A stretch of DNA of 64,000 nt. Origin: Neelides folsomi. Its lineage: Eukaryota > Arthropoda > Collembola > Neelipleona > Neelidae. Below, one piece after another: positions 36,401-50,000 of this stretch (its first letter is position 1; each line of letters starts with the position of its first letter). The position numbers and the translations under genes were made by a program. The notes under the pieces are model-generated. The model ran no database searches. It saw nothing but the letters and a program-made list of their open reading frames with translations, and was not told the origin of the DNA. Location of the stretch: contig JAQGBZ010000027.1 of NCBI GenBank assembly GCA_034687125.1, forward strand, positions 124,001 through 188,000, written 5' to 3'.

Positions 36401-39400
36401 ATACAAAGTAATGGTGATATAAAAGTATAACTATTAGAATTGAAGCTGACTTTGAGTGTTATTGAATTTGGTATAAGCAGATGGATTCATAAATCCTTCC
36501 TCATACGCAATTGCCCCATTGTATTAAATCTCCATGTAGGTAAAGATGAAAGGAGAGGAAAAATTTAAATGGGGAGGAGGATGGGAAAAAGGGAGGTTAA
36601 GATCTTGGAGGTCCATTTGCGCTTTTCAATTTTCAATCGCCGACTTGAATTCGGCAATTTATTTATTTCCACTCAACTTATGTATCTTGGATGTCCAATT
36701 GTTCATTGATGGTAAAAAGGCGGATTTTGCAATGAATTATCCACATAATGAGACCCACCCTCCACTCTCGCACTTTCCACGAAACAGAGAGAGAGAGGGA
36801 AAAAATGAAAAACATTAGCACTAAAAGCGTACACCTACATTCTCCATGATGATGATGACAAGAGGCCTTGGAGTGACCCTCAAAATAGATGCTCATCTCA
36901 TCTCTCATTTCTTCCTTTGTCCTCCGCTCCAAAGAGACTCAGAGCGAGGAATGAGCGATATTAATGAGAGAGTCGTAGAGTTAATCCTCCCTCCCTATTA
37001 TTATTATCAAACCATATTCCACATATGTCCATTGGCTATGTATTTATAATATTGAGCTTCCTCAATCAATCTGCCCACTTTTTTTACCTTCTTTCCCCTT
37101 TTTCTTCCCCGCTCGTCATGCATTATGCAAATAGAGGATTATTCGCGGCTGTCCTAATCTTCAAATATTTATCCTATTATTATTAATGCACCATTCCACC
37201 ATTGTGAATGAGAAACGTGCGAAGACAGCTTGGCAATTTACTCGCATTTTAATCTCCAACAATGTTTTACAATGTATATTACGTTGTTGTGTTCATCAGT
37301 TCTGGCCTTATTCCTCTATGTAGAATTTCCCCATGGTTCACCTCTTTTACATTAATTACGAGATATAACCTTATGGACGGCTAAGTAACAATTACAGCTT
37401 GAGCTTCGCCCTTTCCGATCCTAAATTAGGAAAATAAACTTTGCATTGTATGAACTTGAAGGATACATTTATTACTTACTTACTCCACATCCCTGTTCAT
37501 TGAGAATGAATGAATAAAAAAGTATCCCAACCATTTCCACACGAACTTTTAGACCATGCAGATTGAAAAATTGAAATGTAAACAAACAAAGTTCAACTGT
37601 GCGAGTTTAATGTTCTTTAATTCCGTGGATCATTATTAGGCTTTATAAATTGGTTAAAGCTTTATTTAGTAAGCTTAATAACAATATGAATGCGTGGAGA
37701 TTTAGATCGTTTTTTTATACGGCTCTCATCATTTATAATAGTAGCTCTCTTGTGATAACAATGGAGAAAAATAGAATTCCTTATCTGAAATTGGACCAAG
37801 AAAAAGTGTAACCAATCTCTTTCTTAATATTTTAATAACTCCTCATGACTTTGGATTTAACTCACCTGAGGCTTCACCTCTCTCAACTCATTTGAATCTC
37901 AATGATGATTGAATGGGAACGCATTTGTGATTTCAAGTTCAATTACATTTCTCGAATGTCTTTGACCATAGTTAGATCAAGTAGACATAGAAGATACATT
38001 TAATGTTATGTGTTGGCTTCACTTCCCCACCTACCCCAAGTGTTTATTACTATGATTATCCTCATCAGGAGGAGTATTGAATTGGAGAAGTAGGAATTGA
38101 AAAATGGGAAATACAATAGGAAACACAATGGAAACATTTGGCCTTCTTCCCCTCATCACAGAACCATTAAGATGTTGAAGGGATCCATTAAATACAGATA
38201 GTTTTATCTTCTCAACGAAGGATTATTTGCGAAGAAGTCGCTTCCTTTTCTTCACCCTTTCCATCCGCATGCATTCATATGGTAAGTGCATCCCATTTAC
38301 AAATTTGATTATTGTGATGATTATGAGGGTTAAAGAAAAATGAACGGAGGCGGCTTGAAATAGGTTTCTTAACGGAGCCAACGCCCTTCTGCTAATTTCA
38401 TTTCCATAGTGGAGGGCAGGACAGGAACTGATGTGTATACTTATAATTTCAACCCAATCGGGGTGGTGAGAAGGGCATCGACGGAGCTTCAAGGAGCTTG
38501 ACGAAAACTCATTACGAGACTCTTCCCTCAATATTCGTGGACGGATTGATCGGTCGAGTTACGATAAGGAGACTTCAGTCAAATGTAATGGCCAAAATGA
38601 CGAAGTGTCTAAAGAGAGTTCAACCGCCCAATGGAAGGAATTAATCATTTCATCCTCCGTTTTTATAATCATGAATTGATCCGGCGGAGTCAAGAGTCTC
38701 TCAAGATCCTCGACAGAGTTATTATTAGAAGCGGCGAGAAGAATGGGCCTTCGAGACGCTCAAACATCATTATTATTTTTTTCCCTCTCCTCATCCCTCC
38801 AATTTATACGAGACGGGGATGGAAGTTAAAGGAAGTTATAGGTTTTCCGTGCCAGAGTCCAAGAGGCATTGATCAAAAGCGTCTTTCAAAGAGGTAGCCA
38901 CGGAAGATTACTAATCCCCCTTACTGTTTATATTTATGAAAGATGAATAGGGCCAAGTTCCCAGCTTCCTCGCTCAGGAACTGAAGCTTGTAAAATGTGG
39001 ATGATGAAGAGATTTAAATCTTCTGCTTTTGAATACAGCTTCAAAGCTCATTGAAGCCAGGTGATGGAGCAGGAAGAAGAGAGATGATATACATATAAAT
39101 GTTTTTATACCCACCTATTACCACCAATTCTCATAAGTTTGAATGGGGGAGTCATTGAGAAATGAAAATTGAAATTCAAGTTCAATTGACGGACTGTGTG
39201 TATCAAGTTTGAGACTCTTGGCAATCTTTCCATCTGGAATTGACTGGGCTTGGCTTTTATATTCCTCCTCCTCCTTGAGAAATTACTCTATGAGTTATAT
39301 TGAAGCTTTGGAATCAAAGTTGAGAAAGTCAAATATGAGTCAATGACATTGCCCAGATGCCAAGATAGGGAATTGACTATAGCTTTCAATGTCCAGGTGT

Positions 39401-39621
39401 ATTCAAATTGGAGGTCTGGACGACCCCTGACTGGGATATGGGCTATAAGGAAGTCCGTCTCGCACTTCATCCTCCAGCGTCTGTTGGGTCGTAAAAGGCG
39501 TGTGTATTGAAACTACTTACCTCTTGTTGTGCCTCCCAAACGACACATTGTCTCCAAGTTCGAATTCAACAACAAGTTTGGAAGAACTTGTTGTGTATGC
39601 AAATGGGATTGGAAGTTCCAT
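27495..39621 (-). CDS. CABIT-domain adaptor protein (Serrano/GAREM/Themis superfamily), 5' end incomplete
   Basis: CABIT proteins are signalling adaptors: Themis in T cells, GAREM in Ras-MAPK signalling, Serrano in fly planar polarity. Confident minus-strand exons are 35365 up to at least 35581, 35144-34616, 32789-32630, 31032-30874 and 28592-27495; phases agree and they give 720 residues from ATG 35581. CABIT features include SLFSHVLLFSAGKQC, VVPFGPTLSIPQGFEGHFEILSEDGRSV, FPDSCLVREPIKAY and KTRVLQPGEILVLVGEV. IYDIN and IYDYVRG occur in the tail. The C-terminal exon is rich in His, Ser, Gly and Pro, with PPPPP near its end. The frame continues upstream of 35581 (LAAKILQLSVVVIDG) to a likely acceptor at about 35682. 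Two exons further right, 39621-39521 (MELPIPFAYTTSSSK) and 39480 to about 39380 (FEYTWTLK), fit the start of a CABIT protein. Their link to the 35.6-kb exon is inferred, because the donor near 39380 is not canonical. Further 5' exons are likely. Confidence 0.75.
28593..30873 (-). other. Intron of the CABIT gene (2.3 kb)
   Basis: Large AT-rich intron between the last two coding exons. A plus-strand 161-codon frame at 30293-30778 begins with a non-ATG codon and has no recognisable motif; I treat it as chance. Nothing else is identified. Confidence 0.6.
31033..32629 (-). other. Intron of the CABIT gene (1.6 kb)
   Basis: Bounded by CTAAGTCAA|GTAAGC at the donor side and AATCAG at the acceptor side on the minus strand. 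No nested gene is seen. Confidence 0.65.
32790..34615 (-). other. Intron of the CABIT gene (1.8 kb)
   Basis: Bounded by a GTAAGT donor (minus strand, 34615) and a TTTTCAG acceptor (32790). It contains a TCAAT pentanucleotide microsatellite at 34051-34072. No nested gene is seen. Confidence 0.65.
34051..34072. repeat. (TCAAT)4 microsatellite
   Basis: Four perfect tandem copies of TCAAT plus two bases, inside an intron of the CABIT gene. Confidence 0.9.
35690..39377. other. Putative 3.7-kb intron of the CABIT gene
   Basis: AT-rich sequence between the CABIT exon ending near 35682 and the exon pair at 39.4-39.6 kb. The minus frame at 35583-35858 is out of frame with the CABIT exon and overlaps it, so it is a shadow. 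The other open frames here (36546-36932, 38223-38531, 38631-38897) show no motif or splice context. Confidence 0.45.
39378..39621 (-). CDS. Two upstream coding exons, probably the N-terminus of the CABIT gene
   Basis: Exon 39621-39521 starts at a TTCGTAG acceptor with ATG immediately after it. It encodes MELPIPFAYTTSSSKLV... and ends NKR at a GTAAGT donor in phase 2. The next exon begins at 39480 after a CCAACAG acceptor, continues the frame (RWRMKCETDFLIAHIP...FEYTWTLK), and must end near 39380. One continuous frame across two strong splice boundaries supports real coding sequence. The preceding CABIT frame needs such a segment (WTLK followed by LAAKILQLSVVV). The 3' donor is unresolved: the only nearby GT (ATA|GTCAAT) is weak. 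Confidence 0.6.
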
Positions 39622-39821
39622 CTACGAAATAGAGAATTGAACATCTCGCGACAGTCCGACTCTCTTGATAAAGAGAACTTAAAATGAGATATTATAATCA
39701 TTTTAATCATATAATGAATGTGAGTGGTGTAAAAATTGAACTGTCTGGAGTGTGTGTGTAAAAAATTAAGAACGAGGATTGGAGAATCTCACGGGCAATC
39801 AATTCCGTATGCATGAGATCT

Positions 39822-39840
39822 CCTCTGCATCATGCAGAGG
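39822..39840. repeat. 19-base perfect palindrome
   Basis: CCTCTGCATCATGCAGAGG is a 9-bp inverted repeat around one central base. It lies about 200 bases upstream (transcript sense) of the 39.6-kb exon and could be a protein-binding site or chance. Confidence 0.6.
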
Positions 39841-42800
39841 GAGGAATGAAATAAAGAGGTGAAAAAAACTCTTGCAATTTACAAGATGCATTCTTCAAAT
39901 TGAGTTTTGAGTTCAATTGGAAAAGAATGAATAAAGATGCATTTGAAAAAGGAGGCGTGGAAGTTTCAAGTTACATCTTGTCTAAAGCCTTCGAGATAAC
40001 TTTGTCGATTCTCATCATTTTATCAACCATTTCATTATATTCCTCCGAGCATTGAGGTGGGAAAGAAAAGTTCAATATATGAACGTATTATATTACATAC
40101 TTCATTCATACATACTTATACTTGTAATATAAGTAATACTTGAGCCACTTGAGAGAAATATTGCATAAGAAATTAAACCCTGGCTATATAAGCAGTTTGA
40201 TAACAGTTTTTCTTTGAATTCTTCTTAAAATTCTGCATCTCATGTTTGCATTCAAATTTAATAAGAGAATGAATCTTCCCAAGAGGTTCGACCAGATCTT
40301 ATGTAGAAAGGGTTTTTGAGTGAAAAGAGACCAGAACCTGAACAGACACTGTCAATTATGCATTTGAGAAGAAGAATGGAAAACAAAGGGATAAAGTAGA
40401 GCTAAAAATGACTTTTTTAATTCCTCCCATTGACTTTCTCATCACGAGGTTCACGAGCCTCAGAAGTTCAATTCATCTCAAACTTGTCGCTTTTTGCCTC
40501 AATTCCACTTCATTCTTTCAAGTTCACGAATGCAGAAAGGAAAATGAGAGAATTTTTCATCCTTTTATCATGTAAAAATTTTCCTGTTTATCCACCTTTC
40601 TATTAACTACTATTGAGGAAAAAAACCCTCGTTGAAAATGGGCACTAAATGATGATGAGAAACGTAAACATTAACGACCATTGTTCATTAACTGCATGTT
40701 ATCTTCCCAAAGCCAATGTAATACAAACCATATAACCTCTTACCTTGAATTTTTATTGATTTTCTCTCAAACAATCTTTTTGCATATTCACGATCATATA
40801 ACTGCTTAATATCTAAATGCACCCCGGTTTGTGTATGAGTGTATTTTTAGACTTTCCCTTAATGAGAGAAATTAAGCTTAATTTTGTTTTTCATAAACGC
40901 TCATTTAAATTCTTCTTCCTGGTGAAGGCTAACTGGCTTTAATACTTACAAGTTTGGGGAAGCATGTAATATTTCATTGATAGTGAGTTATTTCATCTTT
41001 GGAAAAAAATTTTCATGACCGAGGAGTAACCACAAAATAGATGCTAGAGATTCGTAGCAAATTGCTTTTTCAGCAAGTAAATTGAATGAAGATTTGAGCA
41101 TTGCTCGATCAACTTTTGCTTCTTTTCGATTTTGCTAAATCCTTCCTTGCCAAGTGCGGTCATATGTTGATCATCGAAATTGGTAGAATTTCACTCTTTT
41201 CACATGAAGAATTCCAATCCATTTAACTTAAATTCCTTTCCATCATTAACCACGGCATTCTCTGCAAAAGGTGTGTAGAATCCTCTTCAATTGTAAATTG
41301 TAAGCCAGAGGTAAAATTCCTAATTCCGTCGGTTGAGAAGAAACACTGTGAGTTTAAAGGAAGGGAATGATGATAAATCCACTCACAGCTTCATTCTTTA
41401 TTTTCCCTAACTCAGATTTCCAACTTGACTTGCAAATTGTGAGATGAGGAATTCATCTGATGAGGATTTAAATCTCTTCAGAAGTCCTTTTGAAAAATCC
41501 TCAACAGAGACACACATGTGGTGTTTGCGTAAAGTTCGCAGCTCTCTCCCACCTCCTTTGACAAAAGGAACAAAAAAGTTCACTCGTGGATTTATCCCTT
41601 AAGAGTAATTAGAGAGGAATCAACGTCGCTCTCTTGCCGTCTCATTCCGATTTACCATATGGGAAAAGGTGAGTCGGAAAATGTGAAGCTTTTGTCGGAT
41701 TTACAATTTATTCGTTGAAAGTCGGCTGATAATACGAAAAATGATGTTCGCATTTATTTGAGAGTTTGTGCGAGTGGAGCTTTTGACTCTTTTCATGAAA
41801 ACATAATATGATTTGATTGTAAAGCATAGGGAATTACATTGGCCACTGAGCCGCTTCTTCTTGTTTCATCGTCAACGCACAGCCAGAGATCCCAACACCG
41901 CGTTACTTGTTTTCCATTTTCTCTAAACACATTCCAATTCAAATTGCATTTATCTCAGCCCATCTGACGAGAAGAAAGATTTATAATGGTAGATGATAAA
42001 TAGGTACAACCTTCAGCGTGTTCTACAACTACTACATTTTTCAATTACAATTCCCATAATTCAATAAATAATTTAAATATCAAGTTCATTCATAAACATA
42101 TCCACAACTCCACAGCCGAACCCCAAGAGTCCCCTTTACATAAATACATATCAACGTGTTTACCTCTTATTAATTTAATTTCCTTTTAAAGGTTCTCAGC
42201 GTGAATTGGCCATTAGCAATAAGGAGCATTCTTTCCTCAATTCACCATTGTAAATTAATTAGCCAGTTCAATTGTTTTCCACTTACTGTTTAATTTCGCA
42301 AGTTAAGTCACTTTGTGAAAAATGGGAAACATCAATAAACCACCCTTCTTGCCTTGAGCTCCATTCATGTTGGGAGACTGCAAATTACCATTTTTATGCA
42401 ATTCGCATTTTTGCGCCAAACCAACATGGTGACCGCCTTTTACGTAAAATGCATTGGTTGCTGGACCTATTAAACTATGACTTGACAATAAGTTAGCCAA
42501 GTTCATGCAAGAGGAAGACGGAAGAAGAACGAATGTGCATCTCAAATAAATGCCTTTGGGTCCTCCCTGCATGGTTCAGAATTCCTCACTATAATTTGTA
42601 GGCTGAAAAAGTAAAGTGTATTTGCATAGATTTCCATCTCCATGCAGTTAGTTTTGGAGGACCTTCCTTTTGCAGCATCAGTGGAAGCACCATAGCTGTG
42701 TACTGATAAACTATACACATAAAGTGAGTGTTTTTAAAAGGGTTAGTGAATACATTCCCGGCTTTACAACTTGTAGGTTGGTCAAAAGAATTGGCATTAT

Positions 42801-43852
42801 TAGTATTCTTCTGCTATCTTTCCTCTCGCACTCCTATTCACACAATCAGACAGTCCGCAGAGCTCCGAGTGTTCTGTCTGGGTAAATAGTTATTAGTGAG
42901 TAAGGGGAAATCATAATGTATAGTACGGGAGATCCTGCGAGTGAAGCAAAGAGGAACAAATCTCGCCCTTCCTCTCGCCATCCACACAATTACTCACAAT
43001 TGCGAACGTTATCTCTCCAGCCCATGTCATTTGCATAGACATACATCACGGGGCTCGAATGAGTTTCGGAACACACATACCTAGTTATATCTCAAAATAC
43101 GCACACTACATATATTGCATATAGGAAAGGCCCATGGTGGAACCAAAAGATACAGAGAGGATGGCCAATGTCAACTCTTATGAGCCTTCGGCCTCAATTT
43201 TCATTTCCCTTTAATGGGAACGTGTGAATAAATAATTATATTATGCACCTCTCCTCAAATTCATTCCTTGCGACTAATTGAAATGTGTCTCAGTTCTTGG
43301 GTCATCAATAATGCATTTTAGGGTGGAAAATAATACAAATTACATCCTTTTGTAATTCTAATCTAACTCTCTTCTATTCACTCCCTAGACGACCATATCA
43401 CAAATCTACGTAGCTGTACGCTAATATGCAATTAAATTTTTTCCACTACATCCATACCTCTGCTGTTGTATACATCTGTTCTTTGATATAAATGTTTAAA
43501 GACCGTAGGGTGAATGTATGCATAATAATGTTTTGTCTGTTTTAATTCAATAGAGCACTCGTGGAGCAAATTGTAAAACTGTAGTTTTAAGAATGTACAC
43601 GCTATAACTACCATACATGAGGAGTAAATGTAGAATTTAAAATAGTTATTTATTTTCAAGAGCCTGTATAAGGCATTAAAGTAATTCCAATGAACCAATG
43701 CTCTACACTTGTGGTGAACTGTCTGAGGTGTATTGATGATGAACCTTTACTTTGGATTAGTCATCAAGAGGTTAAATCCGTATTCTAGGGCGAAGAGACA
43801 AAGCGACAAAAGGGAAGACGACCGCTATGCTCTTCACTCACAACACAGGCAA

Positions 43853-43878
43853 ACACACACACACACACACACACACAC
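43853..43878. repeat. (AC)13 microsatellite
   Basis: Thirteen uninterrupted AC dinucleotides. Confidence 0.95.
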
Positions 43879-44032
43879 CATGAGAAAATAATAAGAGAAG
43901 GTGTGTAAATGGGAAGTAAAGGATAAGAGCTCATATACTCCCATCACTTACTATTTGTTCCATGTAGAACTACTCGTACTCACTCAATGCACACATTTAC
44001 ATAAAGTGTGTACTTGCACATAGTGCTAACAT

Positions 44033-44085
44033 ACATGTCCATAGACACATGCACTTGCACACATGTCCATGCACACTTCACTTGC
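44033..44085. repeat. Imperfect tandem duplication, ~26-base unit
   Basis: Two copies beginning ACATGTCCAT and ending CACTTGC lie at 44033-44058 and 44061-44085, differing by a few substitutions and one indel. The surrounding 43.98-44.09 kb is rich in CAC/ACATG motifs. Confidence 0.6.
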
Positions 44086-47000
44086 TGTCACACTCTTTGG
44101 TTTAATAAAATGTTCCTATACATGTGAGGTGATCCCCAGTTCATTTAGTGAGGAAAAGAGTCACGATAACGGTTGATTGATTCGTCTCACCCGTGTTCTC
44201 TCTCGCATCAAAAGAGAGGAAAATCCATAGCGAATATTCATACCATGAAAAGTTTGCATAAACAAATATGAGAATAAATTTTTAGTAGACGTGAGTTATC
44301 CAACTTTATCAATAATAATAGTTTCAGAGTTCAGAGTAAAAGCTTATGAACCTGTTTACGATAATGTTATTGATGTGAGTGTTGAAGCTGTGGAGTCTCT
44401 TTTAATAAACATTTTAATATTATGCTCATAAACCACCGACAATATTTAAAGGTAAAGTAAAGGTATATTTTATGAACTTGGACATTTAAAACAAAGTGAG
44501 AAGAATACAAGTTTACACACGTGAAGAGAATTACTATTTTTGATTTAAGACTGTTTATATAACATCTTGAAGGGTTTACGAGAATAAACATCGAATTTTT
44601 ACACACGAGACTTATGGATGTGTGAAAAACAGAGAAGAAGAAACCAGAACCAATTTGCAGAATCTGAAAGAACAATGAAATGACGTTCAAAGTTTTGGGA
44701 AGAAATATGAAGAATCTGTGAGATGCAAAAAAAGAGTGGAATTTTGACGTCCGCAACTTGGCAATGAATTAAGGAAAGAAATTCTCATCAAATTAAATGA
44801 AATCTTCACGGGTTCCTCAAATTGAAGAACTGATTTAAACTCAAATTTTTCAAAACGACCTCTTCAACCTTCAGGAATTTACTCAAGAGGATTTGGATGC
44901 ATTCTTCTTCGCTCCTACTTTAATCTTTGAAATGATTTAAGAATGAAATTTCAAACTTGGGGGTTTCAACTCAAACTTCCTTTAGATGCCAAATTATCTT
45001 GTCAATTGAAGATTTAATGAGGATAATGATGATAGAAAAATTTGTGTTACAGAAGTGGTAAAAACACGTTGAAGTTCCAATGAAGGCGAAAGAAATGTTG
45101 ATGGATAATTGAGCGAGGGAATCAGCAAGATAAGTCCTCGTTGCACATTTCATCAAAATCCCAATTCCCCTCGAATTCATTTATTACGAACAATATTTCC
45201 AACTCCTCTCTCCTTAATCCTAATTCTAAATTGTGTTTAATCAGGGCCGTGAAAGCTCTTTGAAATAAATAATGATATGGCCAGAAAAATAATATAAGTA
45301 CAAGATTGTAAAAAAGACTTTGTTGGGCGATGGGGAGCCTTCACTATCTCGCGCCTCTCACTTCATTTTAACTCTTTTTCAGGTCAGGATTTTCTTCCCA
45401 CTGTCTCTCCTCATTTTGTGGTCACTTTTCCACTATTGTTACAGAGGATCTTGGGCTATTTTAATGAGTGATCACTTATTAGCTCATATTGTTATTGAAT
45501 CGCTTCGGCTGACATTCTCAATCGGAAAATTTCCAATTGGCCACCTTACTTACTCCAATCCCACTTAAATCCCCCAATTGTACAATTCTTAAATGAACAA
45601 TAATCACATCGACCCTAATCACCTCCAATTGTTCCTTTTCCCAAAAGCCAAACAAAGGAGTTTTTAATGTTTTGGCTCCTTTTTAGAAAGATCAATCCAT
45701 TTACTCGCCCTTTTTGCCCTTTGCGAAATTGTCAAAATAATTCGTATCTTATGAAATTATCAATTATCGAATAGGGCTTCAATTTTTGCGGCTTTGCACT
45801 TTTGCAGTTTCATAACAAATGATCGCCCTAAACTACAGATTTTAATTATGAGTTTTTACATATTTGGGTATGATGTGATAAACGAGATTTAAAATTGATG
45901 AAGATTTTACGGCTCAATTTCCTCGACCGTTCTCCTTCATCATCTTTGAAGTTATTATTTTTTGCCCAACACTCTTTTGAGTATCGAGATTATCTTATTA
46001 GCAGCAAACGCCTTATAGGCCTATTTAACTTCACAATTAATAAACAGTCTGAGAGAACAAAGGGCGAAATATAAATCAAGTTTGAACTCTCCATGATATT
46101 ACACATTTTCCCCTCTTCAGAAATGGAGTATGAAAAAGTAGTGATAAAATAGAAAAATTAACAAATCCCGTTGGTTCCATCTTTTCTCCTGTTATAAAAT
46201 GCTGATGAGTGATCTTTCTTAGTCCTCTTGATGCGCCTTGGTCTAGGCCCGAAAGAGTTTATTCAAGAGGGCAATAAAGTGTACTGTATTTTCCTCTTTA
46301 TCTCATGATGCAATCATACTCATAATGTTGAACTGGCATTAAACAATGGCTTATTCACCTACCTATCACACTCCATGTTAAAATATGGTTTATTATGAAA
46401 CCCTTCTTTTGTGAGAGACATTTAATATGCACTAGGTTATCTTTTGGAAATATTCTACTTTACTTTTCCTTATATGCTCAACTAGACCTCTGCTATCAGA
46501 TTAATGAGGAAGAATTGGGGCTCGCGGAAGGATCCCATTCGGACTTTATTCTCGCCAATTGTTAATATGAATTTATCAGAAGCATGTCGTGAGACTGAAC
46601 CTTGTTTTTTCTAAACGGCAAAGGTTGTAAATTCCTCCTAGCTCCTCACACATGAATACAGCATATGTATATGACTACACTTAAACTTGGCGAAAAAATG
46701 AGAAAGAACAATGGGAGGTGGAAATAAGGAGACATAAATTGAAGTTACCTCTCGATCCTTCTCGGTTCATTTTTTTATGATTCTCCACTCGACCAGCCAG
46801 GCTTTAGAAGCCTGCAAGCACGCAATGTGACGCTTTTAATATCCGAAAGTCGAGAGAGTCGCATAAAGGGCATTATTAAAATACTGTAAATTCAATGCTC
46901 TGCGTGAGACTCGTTTTTTTATTCATCCTCTGCGGTCATGTCAAACTGAAGTGTCTTTCTAGCGAGCGGCTTCCATAACAGAGAGTCATATAACATCTCT

Positions 47001-50000
47001 TGCCATTTTATACGAGCTCATTGCCCATTCTGCTCATTTGAAACACGAGTTCAAAGTTGCAGAAGCTCAGTGGCATCCTAGAGAGAGACTCCCCTCCAGA
47101 TGCATGTTGTTAGAAAAAGGAATATCATTTAACATTATAAATGAGATTGTGAGAAGTTGGAGAAATCTGAGGATACAAATGTGCGAAATAAACGCGAGGA
47201 TAAATAAAAATGGGAAATGATGAGGAAGAAGGCCGAGAGAGATATTTCTTTACAAGTTCTTTACCTCCACAATCAGATGAGGATTGAGGACGGAAGGCAA
47301 TGTGTGCGGATCATTCATATAGGTGGGCGGAAATGACGATGGACAAGAAGGGCAATGAATCTAAATCACCGGACATTCCATTCGGCGTCCATATTATCCC
47401 CGCAATTTCCTCCACTTACCCACTACAAATATTTCTTATAAGTACATTGTTATATAACTTCATAACTCGTCTTTATGAAATTGTGTTCTCTTCTTTATAC
47501 CATCCTGCATATCTTTATCTTCTGAGGCGAACCATTAATTACATGAGGAGAAGAAGAACAGTTGTAAAAGAAAGTAGGGAGGATAATTAAATGCATTATA
47601 ATCTCATTAACCATTTTTATTTATGAAGCCATAAAATTTATTCTTATTATTTTCCTTAATTGAATTAAAGTTGATGACAAATAACCCAATTATGTAATTG
47701 ATGTACTGGTCGGTCTAATAAGTTTATAAGATTAAACAACTGAGGTTATATAATTTAATGAAGTAATATGAACTTTTTAGGTAATCATTTTAGAGGTTGA
47801 AAATCATCATGCTTTGGTATATCTACAAAACGTGGTTTGGCCAATGTTGGATGCGTGGAGATTAAAATCAATGGATTCAAAAAAGAGATTGATTATACAA
47901 GAGTAATGGAGAGATGGAAAGTGGATAGGAGATGATCTAAGAGAAGTATCATAAATTATGTTGTTATTATAAGCATTATTAAACCCCTATAAAGTTGAAT
48001 TATAGCTTTGGAAGAGTCAGAGTCTCTTTTGTTGTAAAAAGTAAACAACCTCTTTTTAGCCTTCATACTTTAAGCACTAGCAATTACAACTGGTCAGTGA
48101 TACCAATAGAACACGTGTGGACTTGAATAGGAAATGAATATAGGATTGAAAAAATTCTCCCAAGCTTGGTTAAATATAAAACATACGGAATTCAATGTTT
48201 TGTTTTTGAACATAAAATGATATAAAAAACCTCCAGGTACTGTTCTTGATTAAAGTGAAATAAAGGTCCATTAGATAATTTTCATTGTTGGGTTGGAAAG
48301 GAGGAGTTTTGAGTGGAAAAAAAGCAGATGGATTTCCCCACACAAACCCACCCAAAACATTCCGTCAACTTCCATTGAGAGAAGAAAGAAGCTGATGAAC
48401 TGTGTGGGAAAAGATCCCTGTGAGGAAGATTCCTCTGGAGCTTCGTCGTGTAAGAAGTGAAAAGGAACTCCAGGCGAAGAGAATGGAGACTCACGGCGTA
48501 TGACCGTCGTCTCCACCACCCATGTCCAACATCATCCGCTTCTTCACTCTCTTCGTCCTTGTTGGAGACTTTGGACTTCAAGCCCCCTTGTTGGGCAGAA
48601 GGGGAATGGAAGAAGTCGAAAGTTGTCAATCTACATTTTCCGGATTTCTTCCATCCACCCTCCTTCACGATCCACTCGAGGATCAATTATCAGTTTTATC
48701 AGTTCAATCCAATTCATCAGATTCGAATCTAAACTAGAACTTTGCTCTGAAGCATTTTAGAGCATTTAAATGCAAATTGGGGAGATAAGGAGAAAAAAGA
48801 GAATCTTGTACATAAAAAACTGGATGACACTTCAACGTTGAGCCTCATCTTATTCCAAAAAGCGGCCAGGCTGATTCTTTCGTGAGCTTGCAGGTTCAAT
48901 AAAATAAATGGGGTTATGCTGAATGGAGCAAAAGCATATGAAACTACGTACATTATATTATATTGTGTATTTTGTATTTATGAGTTAGAATTGTAAAGAT
49001 GGACTTTGGAGATTATCTCTAAGCGTGGGCCATTTAGCAATATTATTTATATAGGGTACGAAATGGGAACTCTGTAAACTTTAAGCCTTTTACAAGATAT
49101 TGTATAATAAATAGAAGTTGGTATCTTGTTAACTATCAACATAATATGAAAGTAGTTTGTTTTAAAGGAGGCTCTTAAAAAGTTTTACAGTCCACTTACA
49201 TAATATGTAAAATGAGGAGGATGTGGAAAGGTTCAAGACGGAATTTGCACGACCATTTGGGAGTTTTAAAGTGAAAAGAGTGTCATAATAGGACAATGGA
49301 AACCGAAGGTCTCCAAAGTGAAATAAAGGGATGGATGAGAAGGCTCTTCAGCCTGATTACTCCTACCCAGTGAGTAATCAATGGAATTGAGAACTTTTGC
49401 TACCAAACAATCAACAATGGAAATGGAGGAATTTGGAAATCGACTCAAATAAGGTTAGAAATTCATATTTAAATCAGTTGAGGGTTTTTGTACTTAAAAA
49501 GTGGAAGTGTTGGATAACACTCTTCGTTTTCAATAGACCCCTTTGTGTACGAGAGACTGAAGACATTAAGAGATGAATACAAGAGGAGCTGTATGAAGGA
49601 TCAAATTGATTCAGTCTCAGTTTGCGCAAGTAATTTCCTCCAATTGTCGTCCGTGTCATTGAGTGGGAGAAGCTGAACACCTCGAGAGCCTTATTACTAC
49701 CAACAGATCTCATTCAAGCTCCTGAGAATCTCTCGTAATTTCCCCTCACTCTCATTTCACTCCTCAATGGCGGTAAATGAAAATGCCTTCAAAATCTTCC
49801 AACCCCTTCCCATTGTTCTCCCCATTGTCCTGCACAGCCCGAGAATGTCTCGGAGTGGGAAAAGTATCGAATTCGCCAAAGTGGCAAACTTGGATTTCTA
49901 TCCCACAATGAGCAAATATTTCTTAAACATCCACTGTCCTCACACATGAAGGTCTGTATGAGTGAGTGTGTTGAGGTGAATAGGATCGGGCGGCCATTCC

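Noticed and set aside
48282-48760. Several overlapping frames on both strands of 70-134 codons
   Set aside because: Mutually overlapping frames in a GC-richer patch; only the short exon-like part next to the GTGAGT donor deserves attention and is listed as a finding.
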